Origin: Actinomadura physcomitrii | GTDB lineage: Bacteria; Actinomycetota; Actinomycetes; Streptosporangiales; Streptosporangiaceae | NCBI RefSeq assembly: GCF_008923205.2 | Contig: NZ_WBMS02000034.1 | Coordinates: 44,308-108,307, forward strand | Direction of reading: 5' to 3' | Length of the DNA: 64,000 bases | Shown: positions 25,597 through 32,824 of the stretch, piece by piece | How the letters are laid out: each line of letters begins with the position of its first letter | Numbering within the stretch: the first letter of the stretch is position 1 | Translations under genes and position numbers: made by a program | The notes under the pieces: generated by a model | Database searches by the model: none | The model's input: only the letters and a program-made list of their open reading frames with translations | What the model was told of the DNA's origin: nothing

Positions 25597-25845
25597 ATGG
25601 ATTCCCGAATTCGAACCTTCACCGCCGCCGGCCCCACCGGGTGGCTCCTCACCTTTCTCGGCGCGCGGGAACAGGGCGTGCGCCCGCACAGCGGCCTCGC
25701 GGCGGGTCCCGCGGAATGGCTGCTGGTCTTCCTCGATGCCGAGCGCGCGGAACGGGCCGCCCGGCAGCGCCCCGAGGCCGTCCCCGCCCGCGCCGGCCGC
25801 ACCGCGGAGCACCCGTTCGGCCGCATGAACGCCCGCAGCGCATAG
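25597..25845 (+). CDS. small hypothetical protein with internal repeat
   Basis: This 82-residue frame contains two back-to-back similar segments: AAGPTGWLLTFLGAREQG and AAGPAEWLLVFLDAERAE. Both share an x-GP-x-x-WLL-x-FL core, suggesting an internal duplication. There is no strong ribosome-binding site, and ATG 25585 is an alternative start. The next gene begins 11 bp after its stop, so the two are probably one operon. No family recognised. Confidence 0.5.
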   Translation: MDSRIRTFTAAGPTGWLLTFLGAREQGVRPHSGLAAGPAEWLLVFLDAERAERAARQRPEAVPARAGRTAEHPFGRMNARSA

Positions 25846-25856
25846 GGACGAAGGTC

Positions 25857-26669
25857 ATGATCATCGAGATGTTCCTCGCCGCCCTGATCGGCGGCGCGAT
25901 CGGAGTCGCCGAACTCCTCGCCCGCTACCGCGACAAGCCCATGGCGGCGCTGCTGTCCCCGGGCGGCCTGCTGTTCGCCCTGGTCAACACCGGCGCGTCG
26001 GTGGTCGCGCTGATCGCGGTCACCGCCGCCGGCTGGCGGTTCGGGCTGCCCTACACGATGCCGCCGACCGCGCTGCTGGTCGTGCACGTGATCGCCGCCG
26101 GGCTCGGGTCCGCCGCCGTGCTGCGCATGTCGTTCGCCCCGGCGCAGGCGTCGTCGCCGGGCATCGGGCCGATCGCGCTGCTCAACGGGATCCTGCGGAT
26201 CGCCGACGGCGAGCTGGAGCGCAAGCGCGCCCTCAGCCGGCTCTCCCGCAACGACCTCGCGGACCTGTCGTTCGAGCGCGACCATGCCGCGCTCGCCGAG
26301 CTCTGCTGCCACCTGCTGCGCGAGTTCGACCTCGCCGAGGCGCAGCGGCTCGGCGGGCACGCCGCCGAGCTCAGCGCCCGCGACGACCTCACCGACGCCG
26401 ACAAGCTGGACTGCTGGGGCCTGGAGCTGACCCGGCTGGTCGGCGAGCGCGCGCTGCGGCAGGCCGCCCGCCGGCTGCGCGACCGGCCGCGGCAGGAGCC
26501 CCCCGCCGCCACCGACGACGACGAGCGGCTCGCCCCGGTCACCGCCGAGCCGGACCCGCCCGCCGAGCCCGCGTCCGTCCCGCCGCCCCGGCCGCCGCTC
26601 GGCAAGACCTCCCGGCTCGCCCCGCACGCCAACGGCCGGATCGAACGCAGATCGTTCAGCGATGTCTGA
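25857..26669 (+). CDS. small membrane protein with acidic/Pro-rich tail
   Basis: This 270-residue protein has three N-terminal membrane helices (IIEMFLAALIGGAIGVAEL, GLLFALVNTGASVVALIAV and TALLVVHVIAAGLGSAAVL). A cytosolic helical domain follows at about 100-205, with LLNGILRIADGELERKRALS and FERDHAALAELCCHLL. The charged Pro-rich end (PPAEPASVPPPRPPLG) looks disordered. No family recognised. A good terminator follows the stop. Confidence 0.65.
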   Translation: MIIEMFLAALIGGAIGVAELLARYRDKPMAALLSPGGLLFALVNTGASVVALIAVTAAGWRFGLPYTMPPTALLVVHVIAAGLGSAAVLRMSFAPAQASSPGIGPIALLNGILRIADGELERKRALSRLSRNDLADLSFERDHAALAELCCHLLREFDLAEAQRLGGHAAELSARDDLTDADKLDCWGLELTRLVGERALRQAARRLRDRPRQEPPAATDDDERLAPVTAEPDPPAEPASVPPPRPPLGKTSRLAPHANGRIERRSFSDV

Positions 26670-26681
26670 CGCGCGGTGAGA

Positions 26682-26720
26682 ACCGGTGTGCCCCCGCCCG
26701 GGGCACACCGGTATTTCATT
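26682..26720 (+). terminator. rho-independent-like terminator
   Basis: ACCGGTGTGCCCC (26682-26694) pairs perfectly with GGGGCACACCGGT (26700-26712) around a 5-base loop, followed by ATTTCATT. It ends the membrane-protein transcript and also lies beyond the stop of the convergent small gene. Confidence 0.8.
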
Positions 26721-26727
26721 GGACGCG

Positions 26728-26916
26728 CTAATTCGGCCGGACGGCCGCAGGTGCCGTTTCGTCGCGCTCTTCCAGAACCGCGGCGATCCGGTGCAGCGCC
26801 TCCGCCATCGAGATCATCGCCTGCACCTGCGCGGCCGCCATGAGATTCGCCGGCGACGGGTCCGCGGCCTGCGCCTCCGCCGCCGCGTCGCACGCTTGCT
26901 GGCTCCACCAATGCAC
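26728..26916 (-). CDS. small hypothetical protein (62 residues)
   Basis: The frame MHWWSQQACDAAAEAQAADP continues with an amphipathic helix (MAAAQVQAMISMAEALHRIA, then AVLEERDE). Third-position GC is high, consistent with real coding. It would be a soluble helical protein; no family is recognised. It is divergent from the next small gene across about 70 bp. Confidence 0.5.
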   Translation of the reverse strand: MHWWSQQACDAAAEAQAADPSPANLMAAAQVQAMISMAEALHRIAAVLEERDETAPAAVRPN

Positions 26917-26987
26917 CCGCCGATCCTATTCGAACCGACCATTCCGCACCGGCCGCCGCGCGGTCGCAACCGAAAGGCCGCAATTCC

Positions 26988-27206
26988 GTGAGCACCCGTC
27001 AGCCCGCGCCCCGTCCCGGCCGGCCGAACGTCCCGCAACCGCGCTGGGTCGGCAAGCCGCTGCGCCGCCTCACCGCCGGCGAGCTCGCCGAGGCCCTGGA
27101 GTACCTGGAGCGGCACCGTCCGGACGACGACGTCCTCGGCCGCGCGCTGGCCGGCGAGTTCGCCCGCCGCACCGCCGCCGAGCACCACGCCTTCCACTTC
27201 GACTGA
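26988..27206 (+). CDS. small hypothetical protein (72 residues)
   Basis: GTG 26988 opens a soluble, Arg/Pro-rich protein: a basic leader (STRQPAPRPGRPNVPQPRWV) followed by a helical part (LRRLTAGELAEALEYLERHR). Codon use matches neighbouring genes. The function is unknown. Confidence 0.5.
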   Translation: MSTRQPAPRPGRPNVPQPRWVGKPLRRLTAGELAEALEYLERHRPDDDVLGRALAGEFARRTAAEHHAFHFD

Positions 27207-27241
27207 CTCATGCCGGCCGCGGGCGGGGTATGAACGGGCTC

Positions 27242-27598
27242 ATGGGACGTGACGTGAGGGTGCGCCGGGTCTACGACGGCGCCGCGGACGGGGACGGCCG
27301 GCGGATCCTGGTGGACCGCGTGTGGCCGCGGGGCCTGGCGAAGGAGAAGGCCCGCCTCGACCGGTGGGAGAAGGACGTCGCCCCGTCCACCGAGCTGCGC
27401 AAGTGGTACGGGCACGACGTGGAGAAGTTCGAGGAGTTCCGGCGGCGCTACGGCGCCGAGTTGGAGGACCCCGAGCGCGCCGCGGCCCTCGACCGGCTGC
27501 GCGGCGACGCCGATCCGGGTCCGTTGACGCTGCTCACGGCCACCAAGGACGTCGACCACAGCCAGGCCGCCGTGCTCGCGGACATCCTCGGCTCCTGA
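27242..27598 (+). CDS. DUF488 family protein
   Basis: This 118-residue protein matches the short DUF488 class: VRVRRVYDGA, ILVDRVWPRGLAKEKARLDR, WEKDVAPSTELRKWYGHDVE and LLTATKDVDHSQAAVLADIL. The family is widespread in bacteria and its biochemical function is not settled. I prefer ATG 27242; ATG 27230 in the same frame is possible. It stands apart from the small gene upstream by 35 bp. Confidence 0.85.
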   Translation: MGRDVRVRRVYDGAADGDGRRILVDRVWPRGLAKEKARLDRWEKDVAPSTELRKWYGHDVEKFEEFRRRYGAELEDPERAAALDRLRGDADPGPLTLLTATKDVDHSQAAVLADILGS

Positions 27599-27678
27599 CG
27601 TCCAGCGGCGCTCTACTCGCCGGTAATTGAGTATCAGCGCTCATGCCCCGGACCGCCCGGTGCGGCATCGTGGCGGGC

Positions 27679-28104
27679 ATGAACGATCGCGCGCCCGTCC
27701 TCGGCCGCCGCCTGGTCGTCGCGGCGCGCGCCGTCCTGTGGGCGCAGGCGGCGCTGCTCGTCGCCGCCGGGTCGGCGATGGTCGCGTTCGGGGAGGCGGC
27801 GACCGGCGCCGAGGCCCGGGTGGGCAGCGCGATGATGTTCCTCGCCGTGTACCCGTTCGCGCTCGCGGCGGCGGCTGTCGCGCTGGCCGCCGCGTTTCGC
27901 GGGCGGCGCGCGAGCACCCGCGGCTGGGCCGCCGGGTACGAGGCGTTCCTCCTGCTGGTGACCGGGCCTTTCGTCAACTACCCGTCCCCCGGCGTCGCCG
28001 CGCTCGGCCTGTGCTCCATCGTCACCACCGCGTTCGTCATCGCCGTCATGGCCTCTCCCGCCGCCGCCGCGCACTTCCCGGTCCGCAGCCATTCGAGCGC
28101 ATGA
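27679..28104 (+). CDS. small polytopic membrane protein
   Basis: This 141-residue protein has four predicted membrane spans: VVAARAVLWAQAALLVAAGS, AMMFLAVYPFALAAAAVALA, GYEAFLLLVTGPFVNY, and GLCSIVTTAFVIAVMA. The start could also be ATG 27643. No family recognised. It converges with another small membrane protein 18 bp downstream. Confidence 0.6.
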   Translation: MNDRAPVLGRRLVVAARAVLWAQAALLVAAGSAMVAFGEAATGAEARVGSAMMFLAVYPFALAAAAVALAAAFRGRRASTRGWAAGYEAFLLLVTGPFVNYPSPGVAALGLCSIVTTAFVIAVMASPAAAAHFPVRSHSSA

Positions 28105-28122
28105 GACGGGCCGGCTGGCGGG

Positions 28123-28566
28123 TCAGCGGGAGGCGATGCCGAGGGCGCGGAAGGTGACCCGCTGGTCGAACCAGAGCAGCTCGACGGTCGCGGCGGCCAT
28201 GACCGCGGCGAGCGCGAGGTGCGCGGCGGTCCCGGTCACGTCCGCGCCGGCCGCGCCGAGCACCACGTGCAGCCCGACCCGCAGCGCGATCAGCCCGAAC
28301 GCGATCATGCGGGTGCGGCCGTTCTTCAGCATCGCCTTGACGAGCTTGATCCGGCGGCGCAGCACCGTCATGCCGAGGACCGCGTTCACCGCCGCGATCC
28401 CCACGATGACCATCCAGGCGGAGTGCCATGCGTGGCAGATGTCGTACGCCGCGCCGAGCACGCCCTCGAAGGCGAAGAACCAGATGGGGAGCGGCTTGAT
28501 CGCGTCCAGCCCGTCCTGCCGGACGGGCTGGGCGGCGGTCTGCTGACGGGTGAGCGTGGAGTTCAT
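28123..28566 (-). CDS. small membrane protein, possibly hypoxia/redox regulated
   Basis: This 147-residue protein has about four hydrophobic spans (PIWFFAFEGVLGAAYDIC, HSAWMVIVGIAAVNAVLGM, MIAFGLIALRVGLHVVL and LALAAVMAAATVELLWF). No enzymatic motif or family recognised. A GGGAC-N4-GTCCC palindrome lies 62-75 bp before its ATG, the core of a DosR/DevR-type box, which is the only hint about its regulation. Confidence 0.6.
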   Translation of the reverse strand: MNSTLTRQQTAAQPVRQDGLDAIKPLPIWFFAFEGVLGAAYDICHAWHSAWMVIVGIAAVNAVLGMTVLRRRIKLVKAMLKNGRTRMIAFGLIALRVGLHVVLGAAGADVTGTAAHLALAAVMAAATVELLWFDQRVTFRALGIASR

Positions 28567-28627
28567 GCCCCTGATCGTGCCGCACGCACCGGATCCGGCG
28601 GCAGAGCCGTTCCGCGCACTTTCGACA

Positions 28628-28641
28628 GGGACAAATGTCCC
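28628..28641 (-). promoter_or_regulatory. DosR/OsdR-like palindrome
   Basis: GGGACAAATGTCCC is a perfect palindrome with the GGGAC-N4-GTCCC core of DosR-type response-regulator boxes. It lies upstream of the small membrane protein gene at 28566. The outer bases are not conserved. Confidence 0.45.
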
Positions 28642-28716
28642 GGTGCACCCGCCCCGGCACCGCCCACCGGTACGGGACGGGCTCCCGTCGACGCCCCGGC
28701 GAGCGGGATCCGTTCG

Positions 28717-28830
28717 TCAGCCGACGTCGGCCAGCGTGGTGGCGTGCGCCGTGACCAGGGTGCGCAGCGCCCGCTCGGTCGGCTCGTCCCCCGGAGTGAG
28801 GACGAGGAGCCGCTGGTCGGAGCCGTCCAG
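28717..28830 (-). pseudogene. C-terminal remnant, possibly of an MmyB-type XRE regulator
   Basis: The last codons read LDGSDQRLLVLTPGDEPTER, then ALRTLVTAHATTLADVG and TGA. This resembles the tail of actinobacterial MmyB-type regulators (end of ligand domain, then x-V-x-T-PG-x-x-S/T-x-x-AL-x-x-L). The frame loses coding character near 28830, where the PEBP remnant starts on the other strand. I infer a truncated gene; the family assignment is weak. Confidence 0.35.
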
Positions 28831-28999
28831 CCCTGCCCGCCCGCCGGGGACCGTCCGCACCGCTACGAGATCACCGTGCTGGCCCTGGACGTCCCGGACG
28901 CCGGCGTCCCCGCCACCGCGAGCCCGGCGCTGGCGTCGTTCACCATGGGCCCCCACGTGGATCGCCTACGCCCGCCTGACCGCCACCGCCACCCGCTGA
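28828..28999 (+). pseudogene. C-terminal remnant of a PEBP (YbhB/YbcL) gene with frameshift
   Basis: QPCPPAGDRPHRYEITVLAL continues DVPDAGVPATASPALASFTM. This is the C-terminal half of a phosphatidylethanolamine-binding-protein family member. After GPHV (28957-28959) one extra G shifts the frame; removing it gives IAYARLTATATR and the stop TGA 28997-28999. The N-terminal half is missing. It is a 5'-truncated, frameshifted pseudogene. Confidence 0.65.
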
Positions 29000-29088
29000 C
29001 CCGTGCGATGCCCGCAGGTGACGCGGATCCTCGGTGCGCCGTCGCCGGCCCTGAGGATTCCGCCCGGCCGATGCGCCATGATCTGCCC

Positions 29089-29631
29089 ATGACATGGGGC
29101 ATCGGCGGCATCCCGCGCCCGGGCGTCCGGCCGTCGGCCAAACCCGTCCTGTACCTGGACATCGACGGCGTCCTGAACCCCGAGGCGCCCAGCCATCCGG
29201 AGGAGTTCACCGAGCACCGCATCGGCAGGATGACCGTTCGCCTTTCGAGCCGGCACGTCGAATGGCTGGCCGAGCTGGGGAAGTGCTACGAACTGGTCTG
29301 GGCGAGCACCTGGGAGGAGCACGCCAACACCTACATCGGCCCGCTCCTCGGGCTGCCGCAGCTGCCGTACGTGGCGCTGGCGGCCTACAGGTACCGGCCC
29401 GACGACCCCAAGCTGCCGGTGACGCAGCTTCCGCGGATGCGGAAGTGGGCGCCGATCCTCCGGCACGCCGACGGGCGGCGCTTCGCCTGGCTGGACGACG
29501 TCATCCCGTTCCGGGCCCGGCGCCAGGCGTGGCCGCATCGCGGCATCCGCCTGGTCCCCGTCGCCCCCGCCGACGGCCTCCGGCGACGGCATGTGGACGC
29601 CCTGCTCGCCTGGGGCGGGCAGGGGCGCTGA
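29089..29631 (+). CDS. HAD-like (RNA-repair Swiss-army-knife type) hydrolase domain protein
   Basis: This 180-residue protein has HAD motif I in VLYLDIDGVLNPEAP (DxDGxxN), motif II in LVWASTWEEHAN (S/T) and the acidic motif in RRFAWLDDVIPF. It matches the short actinobacterial HAD proteins without a large cap. It probably hydrolyses a phosphate, on an unknown substrate. ATG 29071 in the same frame is an alternative start. Confidence 0.75.
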   Translation: MTWGIGGIPRPGVRPSAKPVLYLDIDGVLNPEAPSHPEEFTEHRIGRMTVRLSSRHVEWLAELGKCYELVWASTWEEHANTYIGPLLGLPQLPYVALAAYRYRPDDPKLPVTQLPRMRKWAPILRHADGRRFAWLDDVIPFRARRQAWPHRGIRLVPVAPADGLRRRHVDALLAWGGQGR

Positions 29632-29753
29632 ACGGTGGCGGGGACCGTGTCCGGGTTCCCGGCATGAATACTTACTTTTCCGGCATTGTGGACATAGGTT
29701 GCTAAGTGGAATGGAATGGGGCCATCGCCCGTCGATGGTGAATGGAGACGTCC

Positions 29754-30278
29754 ATGCCCGGGATCACCCAGCGGTCGACGAAGGAACCCGCGGTGAAGAC
29801 GCGGTTCCTGTCCCACGGAACGCTCAAGATCACCGATGTCGCGGCCAGCCGGCGGTTCTACGAGGAGGTCCTCGGGCTGGAGGTCGTCCAGCCGATGAAG
29901 GCGGCGCTCTATATCCGTCTCGGTGGCGACCACACGTATGTGTGCGTCGAATCGAAACCGGATCGGCCGGATATGCCGCTGCTTTATCACAATGGCCTGG
30001 ACGTGGGCAGCGATGAGGAGGTCGACGAGGCGTACCGGGCCATCAGCGAGGTCGCGGACGAGTACGGCGTCAAGGAGCTGAACAAGCCGGTGCGGCAGCA
30101 CGGCGTGTACTCGTTCTACCTCAAGGACCTCGACGGGAACTGGTGGGAGATCGGGCATCTGCCTCCCGGCGGGTACCGGTTCCGGTTCGCCGATCCGCGC
30201 AACGACCTCACCGGGCGCACGGACCTGACGGCCGCGGAGATCAAGGACGTGTTCGTCAACCCGCACATGGAGGAGTGA
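29754..30278 (+). CDS. VOC-family dioxygenase/glyoxalase-like protein
   Basis: This 174-residue protein has one VOC module: FLSHGTLKITDVAASRRFYE with the metal His, YIRLGGDHTYVCVES, and SFYLKDLDGNWWEIGHLPP with the metal Glu. The C-terminal extension (FRFADPRNDLTGRTDLT) is unusual for glyoxalases and closer to dioxygenase-like VOC proteins. GGAG lies 5 bp before ATG 29754. It stands alone between the HAD gene and the convergent hydrolase. Confidence 0.8.
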   Translation: MPGITQRSTKEPAVKTRFLSHGTLKITDVAASRRFYEEVLGLEVVQPMKAALYIRLGGDHTYVCVESKPDRPDMPLLYHNGLDVGSDEEVDEAYRAISEVADEYGVKELNKPVRQHGVYSFYLKDLDGNWWEIGHLPPGGYRFRFADPRNDLTGRTDLTAAEIKDVFVNPHMEE

Positions 30279-30284
30279 CCGCGC

Positions 30285-31394
30285 TCAGCGGGTGCGGGCG
30301 ACCTCGGCGGCGACGGCGCGGAAGGCGGGCAGGGTCTCGCCCTCGTCCGGGTTGAGGAACGTGCTCTTGACGATCACGACGCGGTACTTCGTCGAGACAT
30401 AGATGAGCTGGCCGCCGAGGCCGCTGGCGTAGTAGCCGTCGGTGCCGTCGACCCACCAGCCGAGGCCGTAGGACGGGCTGACCCCGGACGGCGCGCCCAC
30501 CCGCGCCACCCAGGACGCGGGGACGACGCCGCGCCCGCCGTCCAGCATGAGCTTGCCCATGCGGGCGAAGTCGCGGTCGGTGGCGTAGATGCAGCAGTAG
30601 CCGAGGGCGTCGCCGTGCGAGTCGTTGCCGACGTAGGCGGTGCCGGCCATGCCGCCTGGGCTCCAGATCTTCTCCTGCATGTACCGGTAGTACGGCATGC
30701 CGGTGGCGCGCTGCAGGACGAGGGCGAGCACGGCCGTGTTGAGGCTGGTGTAGTTGAACTGGGTGCCCTGCTCGACGGCCTTGGTGCGGGTCGCGGCGAA
30801 CTGGAGCGTGCTGTAGAGGCCGAGGCTGACGCCGACGTGCAGCGGGACGTCGTCGACGGTCTCGTTCCACCCGATCCCGGACGCCATGCGGAGCAGGTTG
30901 CGGATCGTCACGGCCCCGTAGGCGGTGTTCGCGAGTTCGGGGACGTATTCGCCGGCGGTGTCGTCGATGGAGCGGATCTTGCCCTCGGCGAGGGCGACGC
31001 CGATCGCGTCGGCGGTGTAGGACTTGGCCATCGACCAGGACTGGAACAGCGAGTCCTTCGAGTAGCCGGGCGCGTACCACTCGTCGAGGATCCGGGTGCC
31101 GTCCAGCACGAGGAAGCCCTGCGCGGCGCGGTTCAGGTAGTCCCGCACCGTGTGCGTCCGGCCGTTGTAGGTGTAGGTGACCTTGTCGAGGTCGCGGGGG
31201 TCGCTGGTCAGCTCGACCGGGTGCGCGGACGGGGTGAGCGGGTCGAAGTTCGGCAGGTCCGCCGCTTCGAGGGCGGACGCGGCGGGCGGCGAGACCGGCG
31301 GGCCGGGCGGGCCGGGCGCGGCGAGCGCGGGGGCGGCGGTGAGGCCGAGGGCGAGGGCGGTGACGAGCGCGAGGGCGGCGGGCCTGCGGCGCAT
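30285..31394 (-). CDS. secreted serine hydrolase, class C beta-lactamase fold
   Basis: This 369-residue exported protein has a signal peptide ending at about residue 26 (ALALGLTAAPALAAP). The penicillin-binding fold shows SxxK at Ser121-Met-Ala-Lys124 (QSWSMAKSYTADA), the tyrosine motif QFNYTSLNTA and the late GLGGQLIYVS in place of K-T-G. It is typical of esterase or D-aminopeptidase members rather than true lactamases. GGGAG precedes ATG 31394. It is divergent from the nickel transporter operon. Confidence 0.85.
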   Translation of the reverse strand: MRRRPAALALVTALALGLTAAPALAAPGPPGPPVSPPAASALEAADLPNFDPLTPSAHPVELTSDPRDLDKVTYTYNGRTHTVRDYLNRAAQGFLVLDGTRILDEWYAPGYSKDSLFQSWSMAKSYTADAIGVALAEGKIRSIDDTAGEYVPELANTAYGAVTIRNLLRMASGIGWNETVDDVPLHVGVSLGLYSTLQFAATRTKAVEQGTQFNYTSLNTAVLALVLQRATGMPYYRYMQEKIWSPGGMAGTAYVGNDSHGDALGYCCIYATDRDFARMGKLMLDGGRGVVPASWVARVGAPSGVSPSYGLGWWVDGTDGYYASGLGGQLIYVSTKYRVVIVKSTFLNPDEGETLPAFRAVAAEVARTR

Positions 31395-31611
31395 GGGGGC
31401 TCCCGGGGGGTGGGACGGTCGGGCATGCGACGTCGAATCGAATAGCGATCGTTTCGGATTCGGTCTACCGCGACGGTAATCCGGCCCGCCGGTCCCGGCT
31501 ATGGCCAACGGTGACAAACCTGCGGGCCCGGGTGCAGGCGTGGCCGGAGAGTCGTAGTGGCCTTACCTGCGGGGGCGGCTGTGGTCCGCCGTCCCGAGTT
31601 CGACTAACTTA

Positions 31612-31628
31612 TTGCGAGAAGCTCGCAA
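31612..31628 (+). promoter_or_regulatory. Nur-box-like operator of the Ni/Co transporter
   Basis: TTGCGAGAAGCTCGCAA is a 17-bp palindrome (TTGCGA-N5-TCGCAA) that fits the Nur consensus tTGCaa-N5-ttGCAA of nickel-responsive Fur-family repressors. It lies 39 bp before the NikMN start and directly after a TAACTT -10-like hexamer at 31605-31610. Confidence 0.65.
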
Positions 31629-31667
31629 CTGCGGCTTCTGTGCGTCGTTGAGTGTGAGTGGGTGGGC

Positions 31668-32765
31668 ATGCACATTCCGGACGGGTACCTCAGCCCGCAG
31701 ACCTGCGCGGTGGGCTACGCCATCGCCGTGCCGGCCTGGGCGGTCGCGGTCCGCCGCGTGCAGCGGGTGGTCCGCAACCGGCACGTGCCGACGCTGGCCG
31801 TGCTGGCCGCCGTCAGCTTCCTGGTGATGATGTTCAACATCCCCATCCCGGACGGCACCACCGCGCACGCCATCGGCGCCACCATCGTCGCGATCCTGCT
31901 GGGGCCATGGGCGGCGGTGCTGGCGGTCAGCGTGGCGCTGGGCTTCCAGGCCCTGCTGTTCGGCGACGGCGGCGTCCTGGCGTTCGGCTTCAACTGCGCG
32001 AACATGGCCGTCCTCGCGCCGTTCGTCGGCTACGGGGTGTACAAGCTGGTAGCCGGACGGTCCGAGTTGACCGCCCCGCGCCGCGCCCTCGCCGCGGCCG
32101 TCGGCGGATACGCCGGGATCAACGCGGCGGCGTTCGCGGCGGCGATCGAGTTCGGCGTCCAGCCCGACCTGTTCCACAACTCCGCCGGCGCGCCGCTGTA
32201 CGCGCCGTACCACCTGGACCAGACGATCCCCGCGATGATGCTGGCGCACCTGACCATCGCGGGCATCGCCGAAGCCATCCTGACCGGCGGCGTCGTGGCG
32301 TACCTGCAGCGCGCCAACGTCCCGCTGCTGCGCGTCAACCACGCCGGCGTCACCGCGTCCGGCGGGGCGTCGTCCGGTGACACGCCGGCGGGAACGCGCC
32401 GCGTCCGGCCGCTGCACGTCGCGCTCGGCGCCGTCGCGGTCATGGCCGTCCTCACCCCGCTCGGGCTGCTCGCGCCCGGCGGCGCGTTCGGCGAGGACGC
32501 CCCCGAGGACCTCGACCTGCACAAGTACGGGCTGTCGGCGGTGCCGAGCGGGCTGAACAAGTACAACGGCTTCTGGCACCACGCGCTGTTCGACGGCTAC
32601 GACTTCACCTCGGACGCGCACCCGACGATCGGCTACATCGTCTCCGCCGTCGTCGGCATCGCGATCGTCGGCGCCGCGATCTTCCTGATCACGGCGGCGG
32701 TCCGCTGGGCCGCCGCGCGGCGCGGTGCGTCCCATGAGACCGTGCCGGGCGAGGCACGGTCATGA
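31668..32765 (+). CDS. nikMN: ECF-type nickel/cobalt transporter substrate-binding membrane subunit (NikM/CbiM with NikN-like end)
   Basis: This 365-residue protein begins MHIPDGYLSP, the CbiM/NikM N terminus whose Met1-His2 bind the metal, so ATG 31668 is required as start. Several membrane spans follow (VLAAVSFLVMMFNIPIPDG and TIVAILLGPWAAVLAVSVAL). The C-terminal segment LGLLAPGGAFGEDAPEDL, a short periplasmic part and a final helix correspond to a fused NikN/PDGLE-like domain. It imports Ni2+ or Co2+ together with NikQ and NikO; nickel is favoured by the Nur-like box. Confidence 0.9.
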   Translation: MHIPDGYLSPQTCAVGYAIAVPAWAVAVRRVQRVVRNRHVPTLAVLAAVSFLVMMFNIPIPDGTTAHAIGATIVAILLGPWAAVLAVSVALGFQALLFGDGGVLAFGFNCANMAVLAPFVGYGVYKLVAGRSELTAPRRALAAAVGGYAGINAAAFAAAIEFGVQPDLFHNSAGAPLYAPYHLDQTIPAMMLAHLTIAGIAEAILTGGVVAYLQRANVPLLRVNHAGVTASGGASSGDTPAGTRRVRPLHVALGAVAVMAVLTPLGLLAPGGAFGEDAPEDLDLHKYGLSAVPSGLNKYNGFWHHALFDGYDFTSDAHPTIGYIVSAVVGIAIVGAAIFLITAAVRWAAARRGASHETVPGEARS

Positions 32766-32824
32766 GCGGGGCGAACCGGGGGGTGTGGGGGGTCGTCCCC
32801 CCTCGGGGGGAACGGTCATGAGCG
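32757..32824 (+). repeat. 12-bp direct repeat bracketing a 19-codon mini-ORF
   Basis: CGGTCATGAGCG occurs at 32757-32768 and 32813-32824, 56 bp apart. Each copy supplies an ATGA. The first ATG (32762) overlaps the NikMN stop and opens a 19-codon frame whose TGA (32819-32821) overlaps the NikQ ATG. The interval contains GGGGGG-TCGT-CCCCCC. Confidence 0.7.

Noticed and set aside
28219..29631. 470-codon plus-strand frame running through the small membrane gene and the PEBP remnant into the HAD gene
   Set aside because: Only the PEBP-like and HAD parts resemble proteins; the rest is non-coding or opposite-strand sequence.
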